A stretch of DNA of 64,000 bases from the NCBI RefSeq assembly GCF_003605405.2, contig NZ_QYTW02000001.1, positions 246,428 to 310,427 of the forward strand. The letters run 5' to 3'. Positions 24,568 through 34,179 of this stretch are shown here, one piece after another. Positions within the stretch are counted from its first letter, which is position 1, and every line of letters starts with the position of its first letter. The notes below the pieces were generated by a model. That model ran no database searches. It had not been told where the DNA came from and saw only the letters and a program-made list of their open reading frames with translations. The translations under genes were made by a program, and so were the position numbers. The stretch is from Siminovitchia terrae. Its GTDB lineage: Bacteria; Bacillota; Bacilli; Bacillales; Bacillaceae_C.

Positions 24568-26007
24568 TTACATAATACTTTTAAGTGTTGAATTTTTTTT
24601 AAGCCCCTGTTTGGAAAATCCCTCATGAGAATAATCTTTTCTCGCAATAGAGATATCCATATATCCGTATACGATATTAATGGCAGGCACAAGAAAAGCG
24701 AAGAAGATGAATGGGATAAAGTCCATTGGACTAACGCCCAACACCTGGGAAGCGAAAACTGATGTTACACTCCAAGGAATCAGGTTAATACCGACCGTTC
24801 CAGCTGCTTCCACACATCTGGAAAGATTTTTTGTGTCCAGACCCCGTTCTTTATATTTATCCCTGAAAGTTCTAGCTGGAAGGATGATCGACAAATATTG
24901 TTCTCCGCTTGCCAATCCAACTAAGAAAGTTGAGGCAATGGTCGATAAAATCAGCGAACCAGTACTCTTAATTTTACTTGCCACCGTCTCAATAATTCGT
25001 TTGAATGCTCCAGTTCCGTCCAGTATTCCGCCCAAGCCTGTCGCCAAAACAACAAGGCCGATCGTAGGCAGCATTGAGGTGATTCCTCCTCGGTTGAGCA
25101 ATGAATCGATTGTTTCAACTCCGGAATCAACTTTGTAGCCATCCGTCATTACATTTACGATTTGGGTGATATTGCTTCCTTGCACGAACAAGGCTGCCAA
25201 GGCTCCCAACGCGATGATGAAAATGAGCGAAGGAACAGCAGGAAGCCGTTTAAAAACAATATACAAAGTAAGCAATGGCAAAATTAAAAGCAGCGGGTTG
25301 ATGAGAAACAACTTGTCCAGCCCCTGCATGATCTCTTGAACTTTCCCATCTGATGCAGCTCCGGTGGAGTAATTCAGACCAACCACCCAATAGAGGATGA
25401 GAGAAATGGCAAATGCCGGAATCGTATCCCACAGCATATGGCGGATATGACTGAATAAATCTGTATCTGCCATGACCGGTGCAATATTGGTTGTATCTGA
25501 TAACGGTGAAAGCTTGTCTCCCAAAAAGGCACCGGATATGACCGCTCCGGCAACAATAGGTGCTGGAAATCCTAGGCCTGAACCGATGGCCATTAGGGCA
25601 AGTCCAACTGTTGCGAGAGAAGTGAATGAGCTTCCAAGCGTCATGGAAACAATTCCTGTGATAAGAGCGACTGCCGGAAGAAAAATTTTCGGGCTAAGTA
25701 TTCCGAGGCCATAGTAAATGATGGTTGGAATCACGCCGCTTAAAATCCATGTACCTACGATGACACCGATAAGGAAAAGGATGAAAATGGCAGGCAAGGC
25801 CCTGGCGACCCCCTGAGCAATGAATTTCTCCAATTCTGCCCATTTAAATCCTGCCATCAACCCGACAATCGCGCTTGCCACGATACCGCCCAATAAAGGA
25901 ATGAACATGCCTGCATCCCATTTGAAGATGGTCAGCGCTGCCAAAATGGTGAGAATCACAATCGGAGCCACAGCATAATATATGTTTAATTGTTTTTGAG
26001 AACTCAT
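24568..26007 (-). CDS. NhaC-family Na+/H+ antiporter
   Basis: This 479-residue protein has about 12 membrane segments and the NhaC hallmark SGAFLGDKLSPLSDTTNIAP near residue 170. Other conserved segments are LASGEQYLSIILPARTF and LIPWSVTSVFASQVLG. Family members exchange Na+ for H+; some, such as MleN, couple this to a carboxylate. A Na+-linked exchanger next to compatible-solute genes would fit salt stress, but a metabolite antiporter is equally possible. A TATAAT-like box lies in the upstream region near 26060. Confidence 0.85.
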   Translation of the reverse strand: MSSQKQLNIYYAVAPIVILTILAALTIFKWDAGMFIPLLGGIVASAIVGLMAGFKWAELEKFIAQGVARALPAIFILFLIGVIVGTWILSGVIPTIIYYGLGILSPKIFLPAVALITGIVSMTLGSSFTSLATVGLALMAIGSGLGFPAPIVAGAVISGAFLGDKLSPLSDTTNIAPVMADTDLFSHIRHMLWDTIPAFAISLILYWVVGLNYSTGAASDGKVQEIMQGLDKLFLINPLLLILPLLTLYIVFKRLPAVPSLIFIIALGALAALFVQGSNITQIVNVMTDGYKVDSGVETIDSLLNRGGITSMLPTIGLVVLATGLGGILDGTGAFKRIIETVASKIKSTGSLILSTIASTFLVGLASGEQYLSIILPARTFRDKYKERGLDTKNLSRCVEAAGTVGINLIPWSVTSVFASQVLGVSPMDFIPFIFFAFLVPAINIVYGYMDISIARKDYSHEGFSKQGLKKNSTLKSIM

Positions 26008-26112
26008 GAAGAATGAAGACCTCCGTATTTTAATGAAACGAATGAGCTGATCTATCTATTATACACTTCATTCGTCTCTTTAAGTTCAATTGATATCTTT
26101 CCAAAATCTTCA

Positions 26113-26532
26113 CTATTTTTCAATGATCATGACAGAAGAAACAGCGTTCCCAACCTTTTTATCATTCTGAACCAATTCCGCCGTCAGATAGGCCACTTTT
26201 CTGCCCAATCTTTCAACAGATGCATAAACTTCTACTGTTCCTGGAAAAACCGGGCGGTGAAAAGTTGTGTGCAGATCAATAGACGCAAATGTTTGGTTTT
26301 CTTTCAACTGCGATGAAATGGCATATGCCATCATGATGTCAGCCGCTGAAGCAAGGTATCCGCCCATTGTGACACCAAGCCCATTAAGGAATTTCTCATC
26401 TACCTCCCAAATTCCTTTTGATTTTCCATCCTTTGCATGAACAGGCTGGATTTGCAAGGTAAGATCACAATTTGGAGGAGTGGCCCCATTATTGGCCACC
26501 TCCATAAGATCAATCGTTTCATATTTGTTCAT
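26113..26532 (-). CDS. PaaI-family acyl-CoA thioesterase (hotdog fold)
   Basis: This 139-residue hotdog protein has the PaaI-type helix NGLGVTMGGYLASAADIMMAYA, in which the usual histidine-glycine-glycine reads MGG. The C-terminal strand YLTAELVQNDKKVG is typical. It should hydrolyse an acyl- or arylacetyl-CoA. AGGAGCTG precedes the ATG. It is the last gene after the amino acid dehydrogenase and 2-oxoacid dehydrogenase genes, so it may release CoA from the complex's product. Confidence 0.8.
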   Translation of the reverse strand: MNKYETIDLMEVANNGATPPNCDLTLQIQPVHAKDGKSKGIWEVDEKFLNGLGVTMGGYLASAADIMMAYAISSQLKENQTFASIDLHTTFHRPVFPGTVEVYASVERLGRKVAYLTAELVQNDKKVGNAVSSVMIIEK

Positions 26533-26671
26533 ATGTTCAGCTCCTCTTCCCTGTTAAAAAAAGCATCAAATTAGCTTGTCGCCCCTAAACGCCCGTCTTC
26601 CACATTTCAGCTCAGTCTGTACATCGATGAACAGGCGTTTTCGCTTTTCTTTTATGTTTACGCTTTCAATA

Positions 26672-27817
26672 TTACTCTTTTATGTTCCACTTCGGCCTGC
26701 GTCCCCTAGAAAAGAAACTATTACGGGTTTGCTGGCCCTCAATCGTCTTTTGACACTTCCTATTTGCGGCCTCCACTGTTGTGATGCAGTCAAGGGCTGC
26801 CTGATTAAAAATTTCAAGCAGAGAACGGTAAATTTCTTTCGTTTTGAGCAAGACCCGCTCTTTATTCGGCCCATAAAGTTCGTCAGCAACCTGGATCAAG
26901 CCGCCGGCATTGACGATATAATCGGGTGCATATAGAATTCCTTTTCCGTTTAGTACATTTGCATGGCGGAGGTCTTTGAGCTGGTTATTGGCTGATCCGA
27001 CAACAGCCTTCACCTTTAACTTAGGAATGGTTTTATCATTGATAATACCACCCATCGCACACGGAACAAATATATCCGCTTGTACGCTGTAAATGTCATC
27101 ACTTTTTACAATGGTCACTGAACCGCCAAGCTCTTCTGATTTTTGCTTAATGGAATTGAGGACATTTTCATGTATATCCGTTACAAATAAATCGGCGCCG
27201 GCTTTTAAGAGCTGTTCCGCTACTTTATACCCTACTTTTCCCAGCCCTTGAATAGCATATGTTTTACCTGAAAGGCTATCGCTTCCAAATAAATACTGGT
27301 TTGTAGCCTTCAGTGCATAAATGACTCCCTGGGCGGTCGGAATCGACGAGTCGCCGCTTCCACCATACTGCTCAGGAATTCCGTTAATGAAATTCGTCTC
27401 TTTCTGTGCATGGACAAAATCATCCATCGTGGTCCCCATGTCAGTACCTGTGTAAAATCGTCCATTCAGTGATTCCACAAATTGACCAAATGCACGGAAC
27501 AATGCCGGAGATTTATCCTTTTCTGGATCTCCAATAATGACCGCCTTCCCGCCGCCGAAATCGATATCGGCGGCTGCGCATTTATACGTCATTCCTTCTG
27601 ACAGGCGAAGCACATCTTCCAGAGCTTCATCCACATTTTTATAGGGATACATGCGAGTTCCACCTAAAGCGGGGCCTAGGGTTGTATCGTGGATAGCAAT
27701 GATAGCTTGCAGGCCGGATACCGGATCATTACAGAACACAATCTGCTCGTGATTCGCTATTTTTTGAAAAACGTCCTCATTACCAATTTTTGATGACTTT
27801 TCAAGCTGTTTTGCCAT
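26672..27817 (-). CDS. Leu/Phe/Val dehydrogenase, closest in look to phenylalanine dehydrogenase
   Basis: This NAD-dependent enzyme interconverts an amino acid and its 2-oxoacid with ammonia. The substrate lysine lies in [17 protein letters not shown], the catalytic lysine at GGGK, and the nucleotide motif is [13 protein letters not shown]. The [15 protein letters not shown] and [19 protein letters not shown] segments resemble phenylalanine dehydrogenases more than leucine dehydrogenases (GLNLGGGK). The C-terminus ([17 protein letters not shown]) also differs from leucine dehydrogenase. The ATG at 27817 follows GGAGG well; the frame opens five codons earlier. It lies downstream of the E2 gene and feeds the 2-oxoacid dehydrogenase. 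Confidence 0.85.
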   Translation of the reverse strand: MAKQLEKSSKIGNEDVFQKIANHEQIVFCNDPVSGLQAIIAIHDTTLGPALGGTRMYPYKNVDEALEDVLRLSEGMTYKCAAADIDFGGGKAVIIGDPEKDKSPALFRAFGQFVESLNGRFYTGTDMGTTMDDFVHAQKETNFINGIPEQYGGSGDSSIPTAQGVIYALKATNQYLFGSDSLSGKTYAIQGLGKVGYKVAEQLLKAGADLFVTDIHENVLNSIKQKSEELGGSVTIVKSDDIYSVQADIFVPCAMGGIINDKTIPKLKVKAVVGSANNQLKDLRHANVLNGKGILYAPDYIVNAGGLIQVADELYGPNKERVLLKTKEIYRSLLEIFNQAALDCITTVEAANRKCQKTIEGQQTRNSFFSRGRRPKWNIKE

Positions 27818-27841
27818 TTCTTTTTCCTCCATTCAATCTTA

Positions 27842-29101
27842 TCAGACAAGCTCCAGCATTAATTTTTTGGGATCTTCAATCAAGGATTTAAATCGGTTTG
27901 TAAAAGCAATTGCTGTTCCACCGTCGGCGACACGATGGTCAAACGTCATTGTCACGTTCATCATGGAACGAATCACGATTTCATCGTGCTCATTGACGAC
28001 AGGCATCTTTTTCGTTTTATGGAATGCCATAAGCCCTGTTTCAGGATAATTGATGATCGGTGTTGCGCCAATGCTTCCCATTGGACCAACGTTGCTGATT
28101 GTAAAAGTGCTGCCTGTGATTTCACGCACTGCCAGCTTGTTCTCTTTTGCCTTTTGTGTCAATTCCTTCATTTCTTGATGGATGGCACGTAAGGATTTCT
28201 TATCCGCATCACGAATAACCGGAACGATCAGGCCTTCTTCCGCATCCGCTGCGATTCCCATATGAACCGACTTTTCAAGACGGATTACTTCGTTCTCTTC
28301 GTCTAATTTGGCATTAAAAATAGGATAATCTTTTAACGCGATAGCCAGCGTTTTGATAAAGAATGCTGCAACAGAAATGTTTTCATCCATTGCTTTCAGC
28401 TCTTTGCGGAAATTAAGAAGCTCAGTCATGTCAATCTCTTCATAATGGCAGACATGCGGGATAGTAAAGAGTGACTGGCTCATTTTCATCGCAATTTGCT
28501 TGCGGCGGCCTTTAAATGGAATCGTATCAAATGACCCTTCAGGTCGACTTACTGTTGACCGTCTTTCAACAATCGGCATTTCCGTATGTGCGGCGGCTGC
28601 TTTTGTTGTCTGGCCATTATCTCTTGCTTCCACATAGCGAAGAACGTCTTCAACTGTGATTCGGCCGGCACGTCCCGTTCCTTCAACAACTGTGATATCA
28701 ACGTCATTTTCCCTGGCAACCTTCCTTGTGTATGGAGCTGCTTTTACCCTATTGGATAGCGGATCACCCTTTTTCCTTTCCATGATCATCGATTTTTGTA
28801 GCGGCGCATCCGGCGCAACGGTTGTTGCAGCTTCCTCCTTTGCAGGAGCCGGATCTGTACTTTGCTGTTCTGAGGCGATGGTCAAAATGGTTGTGCCGAC
28901 AGAAATCGTTTTTCCTGTATCAACCAGAATCTCTTTGACAGTGCCATTTGCCGGCGATGTCAGTTCAGCCACCATCTTCTCCGTCTGGACCTCTACAAGT
29001 GGCTGGTCAACACTGACATTGTCCCCTGCTTTCACTAGGTACGATATGATATCCCCTTCCGTCATCCCTTCACCGATATCATGCAATTTTACTTCGATCA
29101 T
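27842..29101 (-). CDS. 2-oxoacid dehydrogenase E2 (dihydrolipoamide acyltransferase)
   Basis: Residues 1-75 form a lipoyl domain with the lipoylated lysine in QTEKMVAEL. A peripheral subunit-binding domain lies near residues 115-155 (APYTRKVARENDVDI...GRITVEDV), and a catalytic domain carries HRVADGGTA near the end. The enzyme transfers the acyl group from E1 to CoA and forms the core of the complex. AAGGAGGG precedes the ATG. No E3 (lipoamide dehydrogenase) gene is present here, so one from elsewhere must be shared. Confidence 0.92.
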   Translation of the reverse strand: MIEVKLHDIGEGMTEGDIISYLVKAGDNVSVDQPLVEVQTEKMVAELTSPANGTVKEILVDTGKTISVGTTILTIASEQQSTDPAPAKEEAATTVAPDAPLQKSMIMERKKGDPLSNRVKAAPYTRKVARENDVDITVVEGTGRAGRITVEDVLRYVEARDNGQTTKAAAAHTEMPIVERRSTVSRPEGSFDTIPFKGRRKQIAMKMSQSLFTIPHVCHYEEIDMTELLNFRKELKAMDENISVAAFFIKTLAIALKDYPIFNAKLDEENEVIRLEKSVHMGIAADAEEGLIVPVIRDADKKSLRAIHQEMKELTQKAKENKLAVREITGSTFTISNVGPMGSIGATPIINYPETGLMAFHKTKKMPVVNEHDEIVIRSMMNVTMTFDHRVADGGTAIAFTNRFKSLIEDPKKLMLELV

Positions 29102-29113
29102 TCAAATCCCTCC

Positions 29114-30106
29114 TTAAAAATTGATGACTTTGTCAATCGCTTCCTTGACACGTGCAGGGGTAGGTAAATAATGTTCTTCCAAAGCCCAGAACGGAACATG
29201 GACATCCGCTCCAGTGACTCGTTCAATCGGAGCTTTCATATATAAAAAAGATGTATCATTGATGATTGAAACAATATCATTTCCGAGTCCGCCCGTTCCG
29301 TGCGCTTCATGAACAATGACGCAGCGCCCTGTCTTTTGGACCGATTCGGCGATGATCTCTTTATCAATCGGATATAAAGTCCTCAAATCGATTACATCGC
29401 AGGTAACGCCTGTTTTCTCCGCATCTTCCGCAGCTTTCATGGCGACCGGAATCATCGCTCCCCAAGAGATAATCGTGACATCCTGCCCTTCTTTTAACCG
29501 ATCTCCTTTTCCGATTTCCACGGTATATTTTCCTTGCGGTACCTCTCCCCTTACCGAGCGGTAAAGGCGAAGAGATTCCAGAAACAGAACCGGGTCCGGA
29601 TCTTCAATCGCCGATATGAGCAACCCCTTGGCGTCATATGGATTGGACGGGCAAACCACTTTGATTCCGGGCATATGGGTAAATAAAGCTTCCACACTGT
29701 CCGAATGGATTTCCGGGGCGCGGACACCTGCTCCATATGGTGCACGGATTACCATTGGTACTGTAAATTCTCCCATCGAGCGATAGCGCATACGCGTTGC
29801 GTGAGTCATGATCTGTTCATAGGCTGGGTAAACGAAGCCTAAAAACTGGATTTCAGCTACCGGCTTCATCCCATACATCGCCATTCCGATAGATGTACCG
29901 ATGATTCCTGCCTCACTCAATGGAGTATCAATGACCCTTTCTTCGCCAAATTCCACTTGAAGTCCATCCGTCGCTCTGAACACCCCTCCGTTTTTTCCAA
30001 CATCTTCCCCCAAAACAAGTACTTTCTCATTTTCTTTCAGCATCGTTCGCAGCCCGTCCGTAACTGCTTGGATCAATGTCATTTGTTTCGTCGAAGTTGC
30101 AAGCAT
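29114..30106 (-). CDS. 2-oxoacid dehydrogenase E1 component, beta subunit
   Basis: This transketolase-like subunit has the conserved segments LGEDVGKNGGVFRATDGL, DTPLSEAGIIGTSIGMA and VHEAHGTGGLGNDI. It pairs with the alpha subunit to decarboxylate a 2-oxoacid with thiamine diphosphate. The ATG at 30106 begins 1 bp after the alpha stop and has GAGGTG inside the alpha gene; the frame opens four codons earlier with GTG. Substrate (pyruvate, branched-chain or aryl-pyruvate) is not decided by sequence. Confidence 0.92.
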   Translation of the reverse strand: MLATSTKQMTLIQAVTDGLRTMLKENEKVLVLGEDVGKNGGVFRATDGLQVEFGEERVIDTPLSEAGIIGTSIGMAMYGMKPVAEIQFLGFVYPAYEQIMTHATRMRYRSMGEFTVPMVIRAPYGAGVRAPEIHSDSVEALFTHMPGIKVVCPSNPYDAKGLLISAIEDPDPVLFLESLRLYRSVRGEVPQGKYTVEIGKGDRLKEGQDVTIISWGAMIPVAMKAAEDAEKTGVTCDVIDLRTLYPIDKEIIAESVQKTGRCVIVHEAHGTGGLGNDIVSIINDTSFLYMKAPIERVTGADVHVPFWALEEHYLPTPARVKEAIDKVINF

Positions 30107-30107
30107 T

Positions 30108-31199
30108 CTAATTCTCACCTCTCAAATGTTTCAGATATTTTTGTTTATGTTCTGCAATGGGCCATGGCGCCTGTTCAAATATGTGGTCATAAAGATCGTT
30201 AACATCCGGAGCAGCCATCGTTTCCATCACTTTTACGGCCGCTTCAATTTCTTCCGTAGCCTCTTCTTCAATTTTTTGGGCCCAAGCGTCGTCCCAATAG
30301 TCATTTTTCTTCATGAAAAGCTCAAGCCGCGTGACCGGGTCGTACTCTCTCCTATCTTCACTCTCCTGTTGATTGCGGTATTTCTTTGGATCGTCCGCTG
30401 TGGTGTGGGCACCGTATCTCCATGTAACCGCTTCAATTAGAGTTGGACCTTCGCCGCTTCGCGCTCGCTCCAATGCTTTTTTCGTCTCAAAGTAAACAAT
30501 GAAAATATCATTCCCATCAATGCGGACACCCGGCATATCATAAGCTACTGATTTTTGGGCAATCGTTTTTGAATTCATCTGCTTTTCAATAGGAACAGAA
30601 ATCGCATAACCATTGTTCTGATTAAAAAATACAACCGGCGCTTTGAATACGCTTGCAAAATTCATCCCCTCATGAAAATCTCCCTCTGATGTAGCTCCGT
30701 CACCGAAATAGGCAATCGATGCTGTAGTATGGCCTTGAAACTTCGCTGCCATGGCTGCACCAGCTGCAAGAGGAAGCTGTGTAGCAATTGGAACAGACGG
30801 CGGAAGAATTTTCTTTCCTTTCGGTGGTACGTTCCCCTCAATGCGACCATTCCAGTTGGATAAAATATTGTAAGACTGGCCAAAAGTGATAATTGCTGCA
30901 TGATCTCTGTAAGTGGGAAACATCCAATCCTTGTCACCAAGAGCTAAAGCGCTTCCAACTTGTGCCGCTTCTTGCCCTTCAAAAGGCGGATAAGTGCCTA
31001 AACGTCCCTGGCGCTGAAGATTGACCGCTTTTCTGTCAAACAATCGCATCGTCTTAAGCTGACGGTAAAACCGTTGAACCATTTCCTCCGTCATCTCACT
31101 TTTATACGTGTCATCTACAAGATTTCCTTTATAATCCACAATCTGAAGCATGGGAAACTGTAATTCTGCGTCAAATTGCCTTGTCTCCGTTATTGTCAT
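30108..31199 (-). CDS. 2-oxoacid dehydrogenase E1 component, alpha subunit
   Basis: The thiamine diphosphate motif runs from GDGATSEGDFHEGMNF near residue 165 to NQNN. The overall layout (QGRLGTYPPFEGQEAAQVG, PTYRDH) is that of PdhA-type E1 alpha proteins of 360 residues, longer than many branched-chain versions. It is first in the operon E1alpha-E1beta-E2-amino acid dehydrogenase-thioesterase. The repeat copy D lies immediately upstream, so its promoter must be short or lie within or beyond the repeat. Confidence 0.92.
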   Translation of the reverse strand: MTITETRQFDAELQFPMLQIVDYKGNLVDDTYKSEMTEEMVQRFYRQLKTMRLFDRKAVNLQRQGRLGTYPPFEGQEAAQVGSALALGDKDWMFPTYRDHAAIITFGQSYNILSNWNGRIEGNVPPKGKKILPPSVPIATQLPLAAGAAMAAKFQGHTTASIAYFGDGATSEGDFHEGMNFASVFKAPVVFFNQNNGYAISVPIEKQMNSKTIAQKSVAYDMPGVRIDGNDIFIVYFETKKALERARSGEGPTLIEAVTWRYGAHTTADDPKKYRNQQESEDRREYDPVTRLELFMKKNDYWDDAWAQKIEEEATEEIEAAVKVMETMAAPDVNDLYDHIFEQAPWPIAEHKQKYLKHLRGEN

Positions 31200-31236
31200 T
31201 GTCCACCGCTCCTTTACTCATTTTTAGAGCATTTTA

Positions 31237-31430
31237 TCAAATGCGCCTTGGCGTATTTGCGCCCAGATTTTATCGAGCTTGGCTCGACAAATTCCCTCTG
31301 AAAATCTGTGGCATCCGCCGGAGGCTTTAACTTTATTCAACCGTGCTTTGAAGCCCCATGAATGGAATACCAATATGCATTCAACTTACCACTTACAGAA
31401 GTAGGAGACTCCAGCTGAATGAAGTTAAAA
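31237..31430 (+). repeat. Dispersed structured repeat, copy D (full length)
   Basis: All modules are recognisable, but the inner hairpin is decayed (CGTGCTTTGAAGCCCCATG) and the right terminus reads CAGCTGAATGAAGTTAAA. It lies 38 bp upstream of the E1alpha start. Confidence 0.85.
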
Positions 31431-32027
31431 ATCTCTTTATTAATTGTCAGCTTAATATAAATGAAAAGTCCGTGCAAACACACGCTTCAACGCGTTTTTT
31501 CTTTATAGCATCAACCTTTTAATCTGCTAAAGTGAGTGTTTTGATCTGGATTTTTCGGACAGAAGGTTAATCAGACGAATGAGGATGGATATAAGAGGGC
31601 CGCCGGAGGGAGAGCAAATTGAAGATTTATGAGCGAAATGGATTGGATTAAAAAAGCTGAACGAACGGTACCAAAAAAAGGTTACCTCCTTCACGCTTTG
31701 CGAGTTGGTAACCTTTTTTATCTGATTATCCTAAACTAATTTCACTTATCAACTTCGATTAATGAATTGAAAAGTTGTATGTCGTTTTTAGCCTATTGCA
31801 GCTTCTTCGTTGTTTACTTCTATGGGATTACTTCCTGTATTTAGTTAATTTAGTAATATCCCCATACTTGAGATAGCAGCCCGGTCCAAATCATACACAA
31901 TCCGGAAACTGATTTCACTGCCACCCTAACTGTGATATTTCCCTAATATTCTTGCCTTTTTTGTAGTACCTTCTTTTTATTACAGTTTGTATGGGTTTCA
32001 GCTATGGCTTTGACAGCCTCCCTAAGA
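31431..32027. other. Intergenic stretch with one strong terminator
   Basis: No gene is recognised. A strong stem AAAAAAGGTTACC/GGTAACCTTTTTT lies at 31673-31720 and could end transcription on either strand; it most likely terminates the anti-sigma factor transcript. Its flanks resemble neither a riboswitch nor a T-box that I can identify. Confidence 0.6.
31673..31720 (-). terminator. Bidirectional terminator
   Basis: A 13-bp perfect stem with A-run before and T-run after closes a 20-nt loop. It lies about 300 bp beyond the anti-sigma stop, so the anti-sigma message may have a long tail. Confidence 0.7.
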
Positions 32028-33587
32028 TTAATATAATGGTACCTTCCATTTATCTTTGACTTCATAATAACGGGTCGCGGAAATAAGGTGTAACGTTAAT
32101 TCTTTAGGTATTTCATTAACACCATAAGAAAAAAGAGTGGTTGTTCCCAAGTCATTTATATCATTAGAAATACCTCCGCTTTGAAAAGTAGGGTATGCCT
32201 TTCCTTTATCGTCCACTAAGACCCAATCTGCTAAATCAGAACCTGTCACTTCTCTGTAACCTTCGATCTCAATTTGAAACTCAGCTTTCTTTAATTTTAC
32301 TTTTTTAATCGTCATAAAGTTCCCTTCGTATTCAAATGAGACAGGTTTCTTCTTCAACTCTTTCGGCTTCATTGTAATAGAAAAATCTGACGGCTCTGTT
32401 TTATATATTCCATCTAATACAAAAGTGAGCTCATGATCATTTTCTATTGGGATAAATGAATCGTTCCAAGCGACATGACCGATGTCTCCCAGGAATTGTC
32501 CGGAAGCTTGTAAAAGGCCCAATTCATTATCAGGACCATTGGGAAATGTAACTTTATTATAAACGGTTTTCATCTCCTCATTTTCGATATGATATTTAAT
32601 ATCGTTTCCATAACTATTTTGCATATCATTTGCTATTTCTTTTCCATATTGCTTTTCAAGCTTTCCAATGTTTTTCTCTAATTTTATTTTTTCTTCCTTT
32701 GTAAAATCCGTTTCGTACAATAACTCAAAAGAAGAAGGTGTAAATCGAACTTTCTGCATGTCGATCATGACGCCATGCTGATTCGTTTTAACATTTTGAA
32801 ATGGTACAGTTTTTGTCGCTTTAAGACTTTCTTTTAAATCAACAGGGACGTCCAGCTTCCAGCTACCCTGTTTTCCATTTAATCTAGTTAAATTAAAATT
32901 GACAATAATGCTATCCAATTCTTGATGTTCGCTTAATGAAAATTCGATTAACCCATAATCGGTTGCATTTGTTAAAGCCATGTCCGTAAGTTCTAGGGGA
33001 TTACCAAGAGAATCTGTTGCTCCTACTTCGTTTCCTTTATCTAATAAACTTAAATCGATGTTTTGTGATTTTCCATTTTTATTGAGGATTTCATAGGAAA
33101 GAGCAACCCGAGAAGAATCTGCGACAACATCTTCAATTTTAAATGTAATCCCTTTATCGGTTACTTCACGATCGACACGTTCCGAAAATCCTGCTTCCGT
33201 CGCCATTCTTAACCCTTCATCAACACGCTCGGTTGCGAACAATCCACCAATCCATTGAGCAAGAGTCGGATTTACTGTAACAGTTAGACCAACTGCTAAT
33301 ACAAGACCTGCTGCTAAAAGTGCTATGGGTTTCCAATAAGCCCTTTTCCGTAGAAATGATTTCTTTTCATATGGTCTAATCTGCTCAAGAACAAGTGAAT
33401 CAAAATCATCCGGTAATGTTGGTGTTTGCAATGTTTCTTTTATAAATTGGTGTTCCTCCATGAGTGCTTTAACGACACGTTTGCATTCGATGCATCCTTC
33501 CAGATGGTCGTCTATATTAACAGATTCATGCCCAGTTACTAAATCATCTACATAAAGTGAAAGTTCATCTACAGTTGGACACTTCAT
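32028..33587 (-). CDS. Anti-sigma factor with DUF4179 extracellular domain
   Basis: Residues 1-75 form the cytoplasmic anti-sigma part with a zinc-finger motif HLEGCIECK (HxxxCxxC). One membrane helix lies near residues 87-107 (PIALLAAGLVLAVGLTV). The long extracellular part carries DUF4179 and further beta-rich sequence. It should hold its partner sigma factor at the membrane until an envelope signal. It overlaps the sigma gene by 23 bp, so expression is coupled, and the ATG has GGGGGC upstream. The stimulus is unknown. Confidence 0.88.
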   Translation of the reverse strand: MKCPTVDELSLYVDDLVTGHESVNIDDHLEGCIECKRVVKALMEEHQFIKETLQTPTLPDDFDSLVLEQIRPYEKKSFLRKRAYWKPIALLAAGLVLAVGLTVTVNPTLAQWIGGLFATERVDEGLRMATEAGFSERVDREVTDKGITFKIEDVVADSSRVALSYEILNKNGKSQNIDLSLLDKGNEVGATDSLGNPLELTDMALTNATDYGLIEFSLSEHQELDSIIVNFNLTRLNGKQGSWKLDVPVDLKESLKATKTVPFQNVKTNQHGVMIDMQKVRFTPSSFELLYETDFTKEEKIKLEKNIGKLEKQYGKEIANDMQNSYGNDIKYHIENEEMKTVYNKVTFPNGPDNELGLLQASGQFLGDIGHVAWNDSFIPIENDHELTFVLDGIYKTEPSDFSITMKPKELKKKPVSFEYEGNFMTIKKVKLKKAEFQIEIEGYREVTGSDLADWVLVDDKGKAYPTFQSGGISNDINDLGTTTLFSYGVNEIPKELTLHLISATRYYEVKDKWKVPLY

Positions 33588-34128
33588 TAAAATAGCCCCC
33601 TTCCCGTTTAATTGTATTTCTCATTTTTTTCTTAGCGCGATGAAGTTTATTGCGAACGGTTGAAACAGGCACATCAACAAGTTCGCTGATCTCTTCATAG
33701 CTCAACTCATTGACATATCGTAATAGGATAATCATCCGTTCATCCTCTGGCAAAGTATCCATTAGCAACTCTAACTGCTTGTTTTTCTCCTTTTTTAGAA
33801 AAATAACTTCTGGATGTTCGAGGTTCTTCTCCATTGATTCTTCAGTCATCCTAACCTCTATGTGACGTTTCTTTCGAAATTCATCCATACAATGATTGAT
33901 TGCCACGCGATAAATCCAACTGGCAAACGACCCTCTGTTATCATATTTACCAAGCTGGTAATACACTTTGATCAACGCTTCTTGTACTAAATCTTGTGCA
34001 TCATGCGGATTTCTCGTCATTCCCAGAATCGTGGCATATAACTGATTTTTATATTTATTAATAATGTGTGAGTAGGCCTGTTTGTTTCCAGATAGCACTT
34101 CTTGGACCCACTGAATTTCCTCTTGCAT
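33565..34128 (-). CDS. ECF-type RNA polymerase sigma factor
   Basis: This 187-residue sigma factor has region 2 with DAQDLVQEALIKVYYQLGKY and FASWIYRVAINHCMDEFRKKR, and region 4 with LPEDERMIILLRYVNELSYEEISELVDVPVSTVRNKLHRAKKKM. The ATG at 34128 follows AGGAGGT; an upstream start six codons earlier lacks one. It is followed by its membrane anti-sigma. A promoter of ECF type lies just upstream, so it is probably autoregulated. Confidence 0.92.
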   Translation of the reverse strand: MQEEIQWVQEVLSGNKQAYSHIINKYKNQLYATILGMTRNPHDAQDLVQEALIKVYYQLGKYDNRGSFASWIYRVAINHCMDEFRKKRHIEVRMTEESMEKNLEHPEVIFLKKEKNKQLELLMDTLPEDERMIILLRYVNELSYEEISELVDVPVSTVRNKLHRAKKKMRNTIKREGGYFNEVSNCR

Positions 34129-34151
34129 TGTGACCTCCTGCCTCAAACGAC

Positions 34152-34179
34152 CATGCGCATGCCGCGTTTTTATGTTTCA
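34152..34179 (-). promoter_or_regulatory. Candidate ECF-type autoregulatory promoter
   Basis: On the minus strand TGAAAC is followed after 16 bp by CGCATGG, close to the TGAAAC-N16-CGT pattern of Bacillus ECF promoters. It lies 24 bp upstream of the sigma start codon, leaving a short leader with the AGGAGGT site. Confidence 0.5.
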
